Shown: piece after piece, positions 25,726-38,073 of the stretch
How the letters are laid out: each line of letters opens with the position of its first letter
Position numbering within the stretch: the first letter of the stretch is position 1
Assembly: GCA_005281725.1 (NCBI GenBank)
Contig: SSBO01000009.1
Location: 8,759,831-8,823,830 of the forward strand
Reading direction: 5' to 3'
DNA: 64,000 nt
Source of the DNA: Wuchereria bancrofti
Lineage: Eukaryota > Nematoda > Chromadorea > Rhabditida > Onchocercidae
Notes under the pieces: generated by a model
Seen by the model: the letters and a program-made list of their open reading frames with translations, nothing else
Database searches by the model: none
Told to the model about the DNA's origin: nothing
Position numbers and translations under genes: made by a program

Positions 25726-28700
25726 TTAAATATTCAATAAATGTTGAATAAGTAAAGAAACACCAGAAACAGTAATACTATTGCCGAGCGCATGATACAT
25801 TTGTTTCGATGAAATATCATATGGTTTTGCAAAAGTTTTAGGAAATCCTAGTAAATTAGCTATTTCACGCCAGGAAAAGTAGCGAATTTGACAGTACTTC
25901 AAATTTTTACAATTATCATGGAGCACAAAATTTCTTAACTGTTCGATGGTTATGTATTGATCCTGAAATAACGATAACGATAACAATAGACAGTTATAAT
26001 AATGCAAAACATACTGAATAAAAATGATAAACTATAATTTTTGTAGCAATAATTAAATTTGAATTATATATTTGTTCTATAAATAAAACTCAACTTTATA
26101 ATATCAATCGATATTGAAATACATAGTATCATTGAGTATAAAATTGTACGATAAATATTTACAAATGTATAACTGTCAGGTAGAAAGTAAATATCATATC
26201 AGTGCAATTTCATTATTTAACATTACATAACAGGTATTCATCCCTGTCTACAACCAATAGTTCATGCTTATAGTTTACTATTAGAATGACTACTTCCAAA
26301 ATCGTTTAATTGTTTTTGCACATAATAATCAATGAAATATATATACAAGAAGCTGCTAAATGTGTATCCATTTAAAGCATTTTATAAAAGAATAAAAAAA
26401 ATACTTTAAACGATTTGATCACTGTAATATTTATTTTTACAATTTACTATCAGTATATTTGAAAGTATTTTCATAAGATATCATTAAAAAGCTGACATTT
26501 CAACAATTAATTTAAAGATCAACTCTTATGAAATTTAAAATTTAAATTTCAGGAAGCAAAAATTCCGATGTACATACCGGAATGTTGTTGGAAAATTGTA
26601 GTAGAATAGGTCCGGTACCAGCAACATAACGGTAGTAAGATTTAGTGAAACATGATGAATGAAAGTTATATGGTGTTACAAATGACATGACATTTCCGAA
26701 ACGTTGAACTATTTTAGGTAAAATGACCAAAGAAGCATCTTCATTAGCATCATTGCACAAATATTCACCTTCAAAAATTTGCATTATATACATTTTCGAA
26801 TAATTTACAACTATTTAGAAGAAAAGTCAAATGTCATTTTGCTGATAAGTCCAATATTTAAATTTCTACATTGAAAAAAAAAAGCAAATATAACGCAATA
26901 AAGAGATAGCTATATTCATTTTTCGCACAAATTTTACCGATAGCTTTTGAGCGAAAAACTGTCACATCATTCTTTGGCCAACTATCGATAATTTTACTAG
27001 TTGTTGGAATAGCAATACAATTATTTGCAAATTTAGCCAAAAGGTAGTATCGAGGTCTTGAATTTGGGATGCCAATTTTGGTTGGTGAAATAATATATTC
27101 CTAGAGAAGAAATATTGATAAAAATCAAAACTCTTCAATAAACTTCATTATGTTTATTCAGATAAACTATGTATCATCACCAAAGTTTTAAATTAACGAA
27201 TAAATGCAAACCTCGAAATTGTAACATAAATTTATCAACGTGTCAGTGAGTAAATGATGAGCTTCAGATGCTTCAAAGCCACAAACATTTTCAACAATAA
27301 TATAACGAGGAGGTTGTTTCATAGACTTCAAAGCGTTACAAATATTTTTAAGTGCATTACAACGATGATCTGCTACATCTTTTCTCAATCCTTTCCTGAA
27401 TATAATTATCAGTTGTATGATTTGATTTTCAACAAATAGGTATATTGTGGAATTTTTGATTTTAATAAATATATTTGACGAAAAAATATGCGTAATGCAT
27501 TTCTGAACATGAAATAAAAGATGAAAAGTAAGAGCACCACTTCATACTCTCTCAATATCATCAGAATTAAAGGAAATTTAAAAAGGGAAAAAAAAAACGA
27601 TGCTAAGGATTTTGAAACGATTATTATGACTATTACTTGGGACTTGAGATGACACAATATTACGAAGGTATTGCAATCAGACATAATGTTTTTTATCATT
27701 TAATCAATCATTGCATACGTTATATGTGTTAAAGAACTAAAAAATAATCAACTAAAAGTTAAAAAGACCAAAAAGATTAGGAAAAGTAATTGAATTTTCT
27801 ATATACTTACAATTATGTGAAAAATTAACAAATAGAATCAAATATACCTTGTGAATGGTTGACAAGGTGGTGACAATGTCCATATATCAGCATTGTAATC
27901 ATCATAATAATCAGTCGTAAGTTTCTATAAGATAATTAACTACAATGGAAAATAATTCTAATATCGTATTTATTTCATTATAATGAAAATTGACAAAGTT
28001 CAGTGTTATTGCAACCTAAAATAACATTTTGTTACCACATTTAAAAGCAGAATCAAAATAATTAATCCATAAAATAATACAATGCATTTATTATTGTTAA
28101 TAAAATGTGAACATAAGAAGTAATATAATAAATGCAACAACATTTTAACTAGCAAATTCAACTGGTAAATGCTAATTAAAATTTTGTATCCATTATATCA
28201 CTCATCAACATGTAAATTTCTCAATATTTTTTGTAATGCAAAAATTTATTTTTTGCTTTTTATTTGCATTAACTGAAAAATCATCGAATAAAGCAGCACA
28301 TCATAAAACCTTACATATTTCAAATAAGAGAAAAAAAATCGAATTTTTTAAAATTATTTAACACTTTGGAAGAATATTTATCGTAAACTTTATCACTGTG
28401 CTATCTAATATTTATTCATTCTCCTTCCATTTTTGATTTTATCAGCAAATGACCTTTGAGGATGATATTAACTCTAGGAAAGAAATTAAAAAAAATTGAC
28501 CAACCTCAATATTACATTGTTGAATTTCAGTACTGGGAAAATTATGCTTATAAATAGCATTTGTAACTGTATTTATATCAAGCGCACGTATGACTACTTG
28601 TAATCCAATTTCTGAAATGTTTGAAATACAATTTACACACAGTTAATATAAATAACAAATCATTTGATTGATTAATTGGACGAATAAGAAGATTCCTAAT

Positions 28701-28955
28701 ATATATTTTATTTACACAATTAATCAATCAAATGACTTATTAAAATTCGTTTTATTACTATGATTTATTACTTCATCTTTATGCTACAAAAATATTAGCT
28801 TTGCCATTATTTGTTGTATTTATTTCTATAATGTTCAATTATTTACCTTTTAAAGCATAATGAAAACCACCAATTCCAGCAAAAAATTCTAAACATTTCA
28901 ACGGTTTATCACTTTTTGCACAGGAAAATGAAGCGTTCTGCTGTTTGTCGATCAT
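25726..28955 (-). CDS. trdmt1: tRNA (cytosine-5) methyltransferase DNMT2/TRDMT1
   Basis: Seven exons (28847-28955, 28505-28611, 27848-27924, 27212-27395, 26938-27100, 26578-26810, 25726-25962) join in phase to 369 aa; the human protein is 391. The product transfers methyl from S-adenosylmethionine to C5 of a tRNA anticodon-loop cytosine (C38 of tRNA-Asp in studied relatives). Visible motifs: FAGIGG near 25-30 (motif I, SAM binding), PPCQPFTR at 91-98 with catalytic Cys93 (motif IV), ENVCGFE at 133-139 (motif VI), IPNSRPRYYLLAK (motif VIII), SCFTKSYYRYVAGTG near 266-280 (the CFT signature specific to DNMT2), RYFSWREIANLLGFP near 318-332, and LGNSITVS near 350-357 (motif X). All catalytic parts are present, so it should be active. 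The spacer before CFTK is shorter than in mammals. C. elegans lacks this gene; other nematodes keep it. Confidence 0.96.
28661..28734. repeat. 18-bp perfect inverted repeat in DNMT2 intron 1
   Basis: CATTTGATTGATTAATTG at 28661-28678 is repeated as its exact reverse complement at 28717-28734, with a 38-base loop. In the pre-mRNA this would form a hairpin within intron 1. It could be a tiny MITE remnant. Confidence 0.8.
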
Positions 28956-29804
28956 TTCAACAAAATTTACAAATTACCCTAAAGTTAATTTATTTCGTAT
29001 AGAGGCTACAAGCTGAAATTACTGTGTAATTCGCAACAATATAACCATACCATATTCATAAATAAATCTTTTGTAATATCATATGCTAAAAAATCAAATG
29101 ATTTGATAAATCAACTCATTAAAATATTTCTTTCACTTACTTTTCTTCTTTCAAATTTCAAGAATTTTTACTTGGTCTGTGCTAATTTCGAGTCTTTAAT
29201 GGAAAACTTTGGAGATATTCGTCGTCTTAACAAGTTATCTACTATTAATTGAACCAGCCGTAACAACAATGAAATTTGAACTTAAAGATTTATCGTTTAT
29301 CATCAATAAAGAAACAATCACAATCATTATTGTAAGCGAAAGTAATAAATAGAGAGAACGGAATGATAAATCTGATGAAAGTTTAAATGAAGAGCTTAAA
29401 TCGACCAAAATTCCAAAATAAATGTATAATGCAATTAAAAATCGCAACATCACACGTTTGAAGAAATTTTTTTTAGTCGATACATTCCATTACGACAAAT
29501 TCTCTTATGAAAACATACAAATAATATTAGATAGTTATAATCATCTGAATATCTAGAACTATCTTAGTGTAATAATTCAAATGGAAAGTTCGACCCACTA
29601 ATTATTCTTTCAATCTGAGAGTAATATTCAGCTGCGAGATCATTCTAATTTCCTTTTCTGAAATAAATTAGTAGAAAAGAATGTTCAATAAGTTTTATGT
29701 AACAGCAATACGTTATAAATGTATACTAAACCAGCAGCAACTTATAACATTTTCTATATATTTTCTTTTTAAAGGAAAAGTAACTACCTGAAAGACAGCA
29801 TTGG
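28956..29804. other. Spacer between two co-oriented genes
   Basis: This separates the DNMT2 start from the aminotransferase stop. A possible acceptor (ATTTCAG) sits on the minus strand about 55 bases upstream of the DNMT2 ATG. A 72-codon minus-strand frame (29235-29453) is hydrophobic, with a signal-like start and a membrane-like stretch. It has no splice, leader or poly-A context, so I do not call it a gene. Confidence 0.5.
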
Positions 29805-32800
29805 TCACAGTTCTGATAATGATTTAGTAATAATATCCAGTGTTATTTCCAGGTGTTTATCAGCAAAAATAAGTGCAGGCCTAAATCGAACTGTGGCTTT
29901 TCCACAACCACCAATAAGTAAACCTGAAGGCAATATACATACTATGTTAAATTCCAGAGTAAAATTGGAGGAGATTTTAAATTCATTCAAAGTTTGATTT
30001 CAATTTACACAGGTTTAATTTAATTCAGTTTAATTTATACAGTATTTTGTCTCTTTTAGTTACACAAAAACAATAATATATAGAATAATACAAAAAAGCC
30101 CTTCAGTGACTGAACGTACAAGCAATATAAAATTATTATAAGAGAGATCTACTAACTGAATGATGCATATAAATCCACATTTAATCTATAATGCAGCTTG
30201 GCAATTTCTCGAACGATAAAGCGGTCAGTCATGAACTAAATTTAAAAAAGAAAAAAAAAAGTAAAAAAAGGATGGAAAACTCCAAACAGATTTATATACC
30301 ATTATTTCCAGCTATTTCTAAAAATTTGTCTCGAATAGCACCGTCAGGCATATCAAACGCGCAAAATGTTCCAAGACCTCGTACATTTTGTACCATAGAA
30401 TTATTAGCACTCTTAAATTCAAATCATCAGTTATTAAAATAATATTCATGGAAAACGATCCAATCTGACAGACATCCTTTTCCCTATTCCTATGCTTCCA
30501 CCTTTTGAAATAATTTATATAAATCAAAGACCCCACTTCAAAAATAGTACCACTAAGAAAAACCATGAATTTCATGAAAGCATTCTATTCATTATAATTA
30601 TATTATTAACCGCATGGTTTATAAGCTTATTAGTAATATAACCTTACTTATCATCATTATTATTAGGATTTGTTCCAAATATTTAAAATATTTACTTCGA
30701 TTTTTCGTAGTTCACTCTGCATTGTTTTTCCAACTTTTCGCATCTGTTTCAGTAAGTTATCTCTTTCTATAACTTTTAATGCTTTTTCAAGAAGGATCAC
30801 CTTTGTTGGATCACCTAGCCATGTATTGTAAATTCTGTACGGCTAAAAAGCTTTTAAATTAAATAAATATACTTAAAATCTTGGGTCAATAACGTAATTA
30901 GAGAACTACCAAATACGTATACCAGTTAAGCAAACAAAATTAGAAGACGGCTAAGAAATTTACGATTACGAAGAATTAAATTGGATAATTTTACTAACAG
31001 TTTCGTAGGTCACAAGTGACATTTAGCAAGCAATGGAACACAATACATAATAAAATACCAACCTCTTTCATTTGTAGATGGTTCGCATAAAAATAACCAG
31101 CAACCATAAATTTTTTCGCAAAAACAACAATATCCGGTGGACTGCTTAGATTCCATGAGTCATGTGCCCAGAAAGTTCCTGTCCCACCTCCACCAGTTTG
31201 AACCTCAAACACATCATATTACCTCGTCGTTTTTCGAATTTGTCAAGATATGAGCTGTTAGTTTTCCAATGTTGTCAGCTTTTGAGGATGATATTATTTT
31301 TATTATAACTAATAATCGATTTAAGAAATGATAAAATCAAATTCTGATCTTCCTTGTTGACATAACCATTTATGCCATTCCACTTTGCTATTGCATATTA
31401 TTTTAAAACATATAACAAAAGAGAAAATTACAAAATTAGGCACCTCATCAACGATGAAAACAACGCCATGCTTTGTCGTCATATCGCGAAGACCTTGAAA
31501 AAAGGCTGGAGAGCCATGATTATCACCACCTTCACCCTGAATTGGTTCAACAATCACAGCAGCTACATCGTGCTTCATTTCTTTCCATTTCCTTATTAAT
31601 TGCTCTACCTGCAGTAGACATCAGTTTGTATCGCTTTTATTTCATTTTTGACAAAACTTAAAAATTAAATATTGTCAGAACATCACACATCAGTTAACTA
31701 TGCATTTCTAATTCAACCAAACATTTAATTCTTGTCTTATTATAGAAGATCTGGAAAATATGTGGTTTGTTTATAAGGTATTATACACTTTCGATATGCA
31801 ATTATGACTAAAGTAGATTTAGCTTGATAAAACTAATTACTTATATATTAAAAAAGTATAAACGTATCAATATGACATATATATTGCCAGAGATCACCAC
31901 TTTAAACAAATATACGCTGAAGTTAACTAAAAAAATCTACTAACATTCGCAAGACATTTTTGATCCTGTTGTTCGTTATAAGGAACATTCTTTTCAAGCG
32001 GATATTTATAACGTGGAAATTCAGCAACAGGCCATTGGAAAGCTGGTAAATCAACCTTATGAATTGCTTTGGAGTGAGTGATTGACAGAGCGGCTGAAAA
32101 ACGATGGGCTGTTCAACTCAGATCATAATATGATGTCAATTTATATATAACTTTGACTTTTAGTTAAAGCCATTACATTAGTCTCAGAAATTGTTTCGTT
32201 CTGTTCTTTTCACCACTTCTCTGTTTTATGCAAATTTATATCCCTTATGATACTTCTAACATTCCATTTTACTATTTCTTTTATGTAGCTTAAACTTTAT
32301 TTAAAGATATCTGCGACAGAAATGACATAGAGCAAAAAGATTATTCATAGGAAGGACAAGGCAAAAGCGTACGATGAATCGAAAGAATAATTAAACATAC
32401 TCTGAATGTGCGTTAATTAGATTTCGTTGTGCTTTATCCTTCAAATTAGTAAACTTCTTGATCTTCAAAATCTCCAGAAAAAAGAAAACTTACTCAATGA
32501 GCGACCATGAAATGATCCATCAAATGACAAGACCGACAAATTTGGTGTTCCAGGCAATTCATGCTTCATGCATGAATCCAGATCGTCTTTGGTTGGTGGA
32601 CTACCACCACGTTTTTGCGCTTGATACCACATAAATGCCGCCTTAATTGCATTCTCGTTGGATGATGTCCCACACAATACATTTTGTACGCCAGGACATC
32701 CTTTCGGTGCTATCTAAGTATATGAAATTATTAGATAAAAAAGAAAACGGAAGAAATGCTAGAAGTTTTAATTTCTTAAACACAGTTTTAAAACTTACTC

Positions 32801-34672
32801 AGAAGCGCCTATGGAAATTGAAAGCACATTGAACTTATACTGCTAATAGGGGAAAGAACGCCTGTGCCAAATAACCCTAACTTCACGGCCACTAATCTGC
32901 ATTAATAATTTCAACTTTACTTTATTAGCAAATGTGATGTACGAAAATTAATTAAGTGCCAGTAACTGAAATGTTTACATATGTGTGCAGTGATCCTGGC
33001 ATTCACCGAATGAACATTCAAACGTCTCTGAATGTGAGTTAATTAGGTTTCGTTTGTGCTTTATCATTTTCTAAATACGAAACTACTTTTATTTGATCTC
33101 TTAAAGTAGTGGATATTATTCGGCTTTTCGGAATTATTTTAGTTGATGGAACTACTATTATGAAATTACTTACCGAACTTAGAGAATTTTTCATAGCATC
33201 TACAAAAAAAGTAGGTGGAAAAGATCCCAGTGCTGGCCTGCTCACTGCCGTTGTCTGAAATTCATTTTTTTATTATGTCTCACGTAGGTAAACTCGCCAA
33301 TTTCGAGGATAAAACGTAATGATTGAATCAATTTATGATTTTCGAAATAGTTTTAAGGATTGACAAATACGATTTAAATACAAAAAGTGAAGAGCTTTTT
33401 TCATAATTACAACAAATGTTAAGTAACATACCACAAAGCGAGGATCTGAAACAGCTTTGACCAAATCAGGATGATTATAACCTAAAAAAATAGCGCACTT
33501 GTGATGAAGCATTCAACAAAATTCCGGACCTTGGATAATTTCGAAACTAAAAAATAGTCTAAAAGAACAATAAACAAAAAAGAAAAACCAAGCGCTAATG
33601 AAGAAATTTGCATATACACATCAAGAAGGACATTTTCGTCTGCATCGACGATATAATTCCCTTTTGACTTCTCGTAATCAATGAAACATTTCACCGAAGC
33701 TGCTTGCTGGAACGGTAAAATGTCCAGCAACAAATTTTAATGATCAGTTAAAAGTTACGGAGAACGTCGAGAAAAAGAGGCATGTGATGGAGCAGATTTT
33801 CTATATAAACAGATTTTTTGATAACAAAATATCCACATAATAATGCAGAAAGGATCGATATTTTTTTAAAGATGAAATCAAATTCTAGGAAAATTAGTGG
33901 TGGAGTGCACTTACGTAACTTCATATATAAACCATAAAGACGTATTACTAGAACGTAAAGATGAAAAAAAAAAAGCAAAGAATGAGAATAAATTTAACAA
34001 CTAACGTGTTGTAAATCCATTTCAACTTGCATTTGTTTTGATTTTGGACCTGGAAAGATACCACACATATTTGGTCGTGGTGGTTCGCCTAATACTATCG
34101 TCGCTGTTTGCATATAACGTATCCATTTAGCTAGAGTAAAACATTATTACTCAAAATATCTATAAAACAGTGCAAAATCTAAAAAAAAAGTTTAAGCTTA
34201 ACTTTAACAAATACTACATTATAATCAGCAATTTGAAATGTTGTGGGGAGGAAAAAGAAAGAAAAATTTAAGAATTCCCCGAGTGTTTAAAAAGTGACCC
34301 ATTTTTTTTAATGATGATAGTATATTTGGATCGTCCGATAACAAAGATTCAGCAAATCAAATTATCAATCTTGCATTTCCCCGGGTAATATTGTCTAGGA
34401 AAATGTAAGATTCACTGGAAAAATGAGGGGAAAACAGAAAGACAAAGGAGAGAAAGATGTGAAAATGAAGAAAGGACGACTGAACATTGTTTTTTGATAA
34501 TCATTGTTTAATGTTACTAATCTTTAATTTTGATTGTTGTAATTTGAAACGTAGTTTTCTATGTTAATTAAGACTTGAAGAACAAAAAAAAAAAAAGAAG
34601 AGGACTACCTGAAAGCAAGTTGGAATTCTTACCAGCACGCGAAAATATTGCAGAACAGAGAATTGTTTTCAT
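29805..34672 (-). CDS. gta-1: 4-aminobutyrate aminotransferase, mitochondrial (GABA transaminase)
   Basis: Twelve exons: 34633-34672, 34006-34130, 33589-33706, 33432-33481, 33174-33254, 32494-32713, 31945-32093, 31444-31608, 31063-31203, 30696-30842, 30300-30411, 29805-29923. They join in phase to 488 aa; human ABAT is 500. The enzyme moves the amino group of GABA to 2-oxoglutarate, giving succinate semialdehyde and glutamate, in the mitochondrial matrix. The first ~25 residues carry Arg/Lys and no acid, as a mitochondrial presequence should. Landmarks: LGYNHPDL, CGTSSNENAIK at 152-162 (phosphate-binding loop), FHGRSL then THSKAIHK, VEPIQGEGGD at 281-290, VDEVQTGGG near 314-322, and FAKKF with the PLP lysine at 347. 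The second Cys of the vertebrate CGSC [2Fe-2S] motif is Ser155 here. Exon 11's acceptor (AAG at 30412-30414) is chosen by phase. Introns are 80-850 bases. Confidence 0.96.
32399..33075. repeat. Duplicated ~60-bp segment in two aminotransferase introns
   Basis: The sequence around 32399-32455 (TCTGAATGTGCGTTAATTAG, then TTTCGT and TGTGCTTTATC) recurs in the same direction at about 33024-33070 with few changes. The copies sit in the introns on either side of the exon at 32494-32713. This looks like a local duplication or a small dispersed repeat. Confidence 0.7.
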
Positions 34673-37600
34673 TCTGCAAAAAAAAAAAGCAGAGAGAAAA
34701 GGAGAAAGAGATGAAGAGGAAAGCAGAGAGAAGAGATGAAAAAGAAATGGAAGGACTAATTATAGGATAAGGGAATAATAATAACAACAACAACAATAAC
34801 AATAACATTATGAGTAATGAATCCCTTCTTGCAGTCATTATCACCTTGTCATTCTTATTAGTTCGTCCATCCATCAATTACCAAATTACTCAATTATTTA
34901 CTTACTCCGCTAATTTTAGTTGAAATGCTTGAAAAAGATTGAATCTAATTAATTTAAGAAAGAAATAATTAATTGATTTCAAATAAATAAGTAAATTAAC
35001 AAAGAGCAAACGAACAAACAAACAAACAAACAACAATAATATTAAATTATATATTAAAATATTTCAAGAAATTACAAAGAAAGTAACTTTATGAAATATT
35101 AAATCATATCTTTTATGATATTTATATATTCATTTTTAAACATAACAAATAAATATGTTATTAACAATATCACAAGAAAATGATGATGACAATGATATAG
35201 TAATAATGATAATGATAATGTAAAGATGATTACACGAAGATTATATCATCCGTGCATCATCAGAAATAAATTAGAAGTTGAATTAGCTATCAGTGATTTC
35301 CTCGGATGCGAAGATTGACAACTACTGAGAGTAAATATGGGAGATCTCATGATAAGGTTTCAAAATAAATTAATTAATTAAAAGGAAACTTTACCTTATG
35401 CCTTGTTATAAATAAAACTTTGACATTTAGCACTCTTGCATTAAGTATACCTTTCTCGGAATTGTTGCTTATGAAACTATATCAAAATGATAAATTAGAT
35501 AAATTAATTAGGTTAATTAATTAAAGTAAAAGACTGCAATTCACTTGAAATAAGCGTCTTTTTTTGGGAAAAAATAAAACAAAAAGTATAAAAAGAAGGA
35601 AAAATGAAGCAAAAATTTCGAGAATCCCACATACATATATAAAAAAATTTCATATTTTTTGAATATTTATTAAAGCAATTAATTGAATGAAATAAATTGT
35701 CTCGACAAATATGTGACAGGGAAAAAAAACAAAAAATGAACGGAAAAATTTACATTATAATAATTAAAAATGAAATTGTGAAATAAAAATTATTACTCTT
35801 GCTTACTGATTCTATTTGCTTAAATTTTCCAGTATTTTCATTAATTTTATTATTATTAATTTAATTCTTGAAAACATTTGGATAATTATAGGGGCTAAGT
35901 GAAAGATAAGATAATAATTATTTGATAAGATCCTTTAGTAGTAGCAAATTCATGTATTTGACTTTCTTTTCAATGCTTTACTTTCATTTCCGAAACTAAT
36001 TTTTGTCCTTTTTCCTTTTTCACTTACTTTCAATTTTATTTACATTCGAAATATTTAAAAAGTGATAAATTTATAATACAAATATTAGGAAAATACATAA
36101 TCCAACTCAATTAATATGTCAAAATAGTTTTTGTTGTTGTTAAATTTTTACTTTCATTATTTTTATTTATTGGTAACTATCAATCAATTAAAGCATCAAT
36201 AAATTACTGCATAAATTATTGATAGTTAATTGTAAAAATAGATTTAAAATCATACAAAAATATTACTTCATTATGGTAATAATATCAAAGGATTATGTGT
36301 TGATTAAATCTAGCAAAATATGTTCTTTTATAGTTACCAGATATTTTATTAATTAGTTTCTGGTGATTATTTTTGTAAACAGTTGATTTATTTTTTGTTT
36401 TTGTTTTTTATTTTTAATTTTTTGTAACAAATGAAAATTGTCCTAAAATGCAAATTTTAGTTTCTGTCTTGATATTTTCAATTCAAATTATTTCGTTTCT
36501 TTTTTTCAAAGAAACATCTGTATGCAAGCGTTTAATAAGAATGACAAATAGAATTAGTAGAATAGCAGTATCTGTACAGATTGTTAAACTCGTAGTGATA
36601 AGTTATAAGTTAAGATTGGATACAATTAAGTTAGCTTTTTTGGTGGAGTATATTTTGCTAGCAAGGTATTAATAATTTGAAGTAACCTAGCCAGGAAATA
36701 TATAGCATTAACATTTTCTTGACATTTTCAAATCTTCAAAAAAAAAAGAATCTTCGAAAATGAAATTATATTTTCTTATTAATAATTACTATGAAATTAA
36801 GAAATAAAGAGAGAGTTGCAGAGAAAAAAATAAAGTTTCTTTTTTTATTTGGAGAATGTTTTTTTGTTTTGTAGGAAAAATAAAATCCAAATACATTTCA
36901 ACATTTAAAAATGATGAATGATACCGATAGTAGTGGAAAATAGGAAGTATGACTAACTATCAAAACTACAACCGCAATTTTGATAATTATAAGTGCTATC
37001 CAGTAGATATCTGATAATACTACTATTGCTATCTTGTTGTCAATATTTTTGCATATTTCCCGAAATTTGTAAAAAATTTATTTCCCAATAAAAAAAAAAA
37101 CAAATTTTCATTCGATACTTTTAAAGACTGAATATCTTCTAAAGACATGAAATTTCATTTGAAATATCACAAAAATAGGAAAATGTTAATCATTTGATCC
37201 GAACATTTAATAAAATCCTTGTTGTTATAGTGCATTGCAATGATCAGAATTAGAATACAACACTACGATAATCACTTTGATTATAATAAAAACCAAGATC
37301 AGTCAATTAAATTGAAACGATTAAAAGATTGGAAACGATTTTATCCCTTACTTCTTTTATACCATTTAAAATATACTATAAAGTAAATGTGTAACCGATG
37401 GCTAATGATATTTTAGGCTAATAGCTAATATGATAAATAGCTAGAAATGATAAAATTTAAAGATACTATACGTCATTCTATGTATCATATATTGAAAATA
37501 TGTAAATCCAAAACTATTTTTGAAACGTGTTTGAAAATTTGAATTTTTAAAAATCTTAACAACTCTACACTGAAGAATAAACGTTTACACTTACTTTTTT

Positions 37601-38073
37601 TAACGTTTTCTTGATGATATAGCATGAAGAAAGATATTAATGCATTTAAAATATTTCTAAAAGTTTCCGAACTTTCATTCCATATATACAGTGTAGTGAA
37701 ATCGTAACGCACAGTTTTTAATATAAGTGTACAGGTATTAGTGACACTGAAAAGTGTTCGAATGTAAATTCAAAGAATATTAGCCTTAAATCGAGTATTA
37801 AGGAAAGAGTCGTTATGTCTACACCCAAAAATGTTTACAACCATTGGGATATGGCTCATCAAAACTATTTAAGAAAACGAATGCAATCAAATTTCAAGCA
37901 AAATTAGTATCGGTAAAAAGGAACGTATTTGAAAATCAGTTAATTAATTAAATCTTATTCTGCAAGGTATCCGAAATAATAGCATTCACCATCAAAATAT
38001 CATATAATATAGATCACAATTCAGGCATACATATAATCAGTGCAATTAGTAATCACAAATTCGACATTAATAT
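34673..38073. other. 3.4 kb intergenic region, no gene seen
   Basis: AT-rich DNA between the aminotransferase start and the SAS-6 end. It has simple repeats: AATAAC/AACAAC at about 34770-34806, CAAA repeats at about 35012-35032, and GATAAT at about 35200-35220. Open frames at 34629-34877 and 36448-36672 are low-complexity or lack any gene context. No conserved coding or RNA gene was recognised. Confidence 0.55.

Noticed and set aside
29235..29453. 72-codon hydrophobic minus-strand frame between DNMT2 and GABA transaminase
   Set aside because: Signal-like and membrane-like stretches arise easily in AT-rich DNA; no acceptor, no poly-A signal and no recognisable family.
34629..34877. 82-codon frame over the GABA transaminase start
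   Set aside because: Leu/Ser-rich reading of an AAT/AAC repeat, out of frame with the true first exon at 34633-34672.
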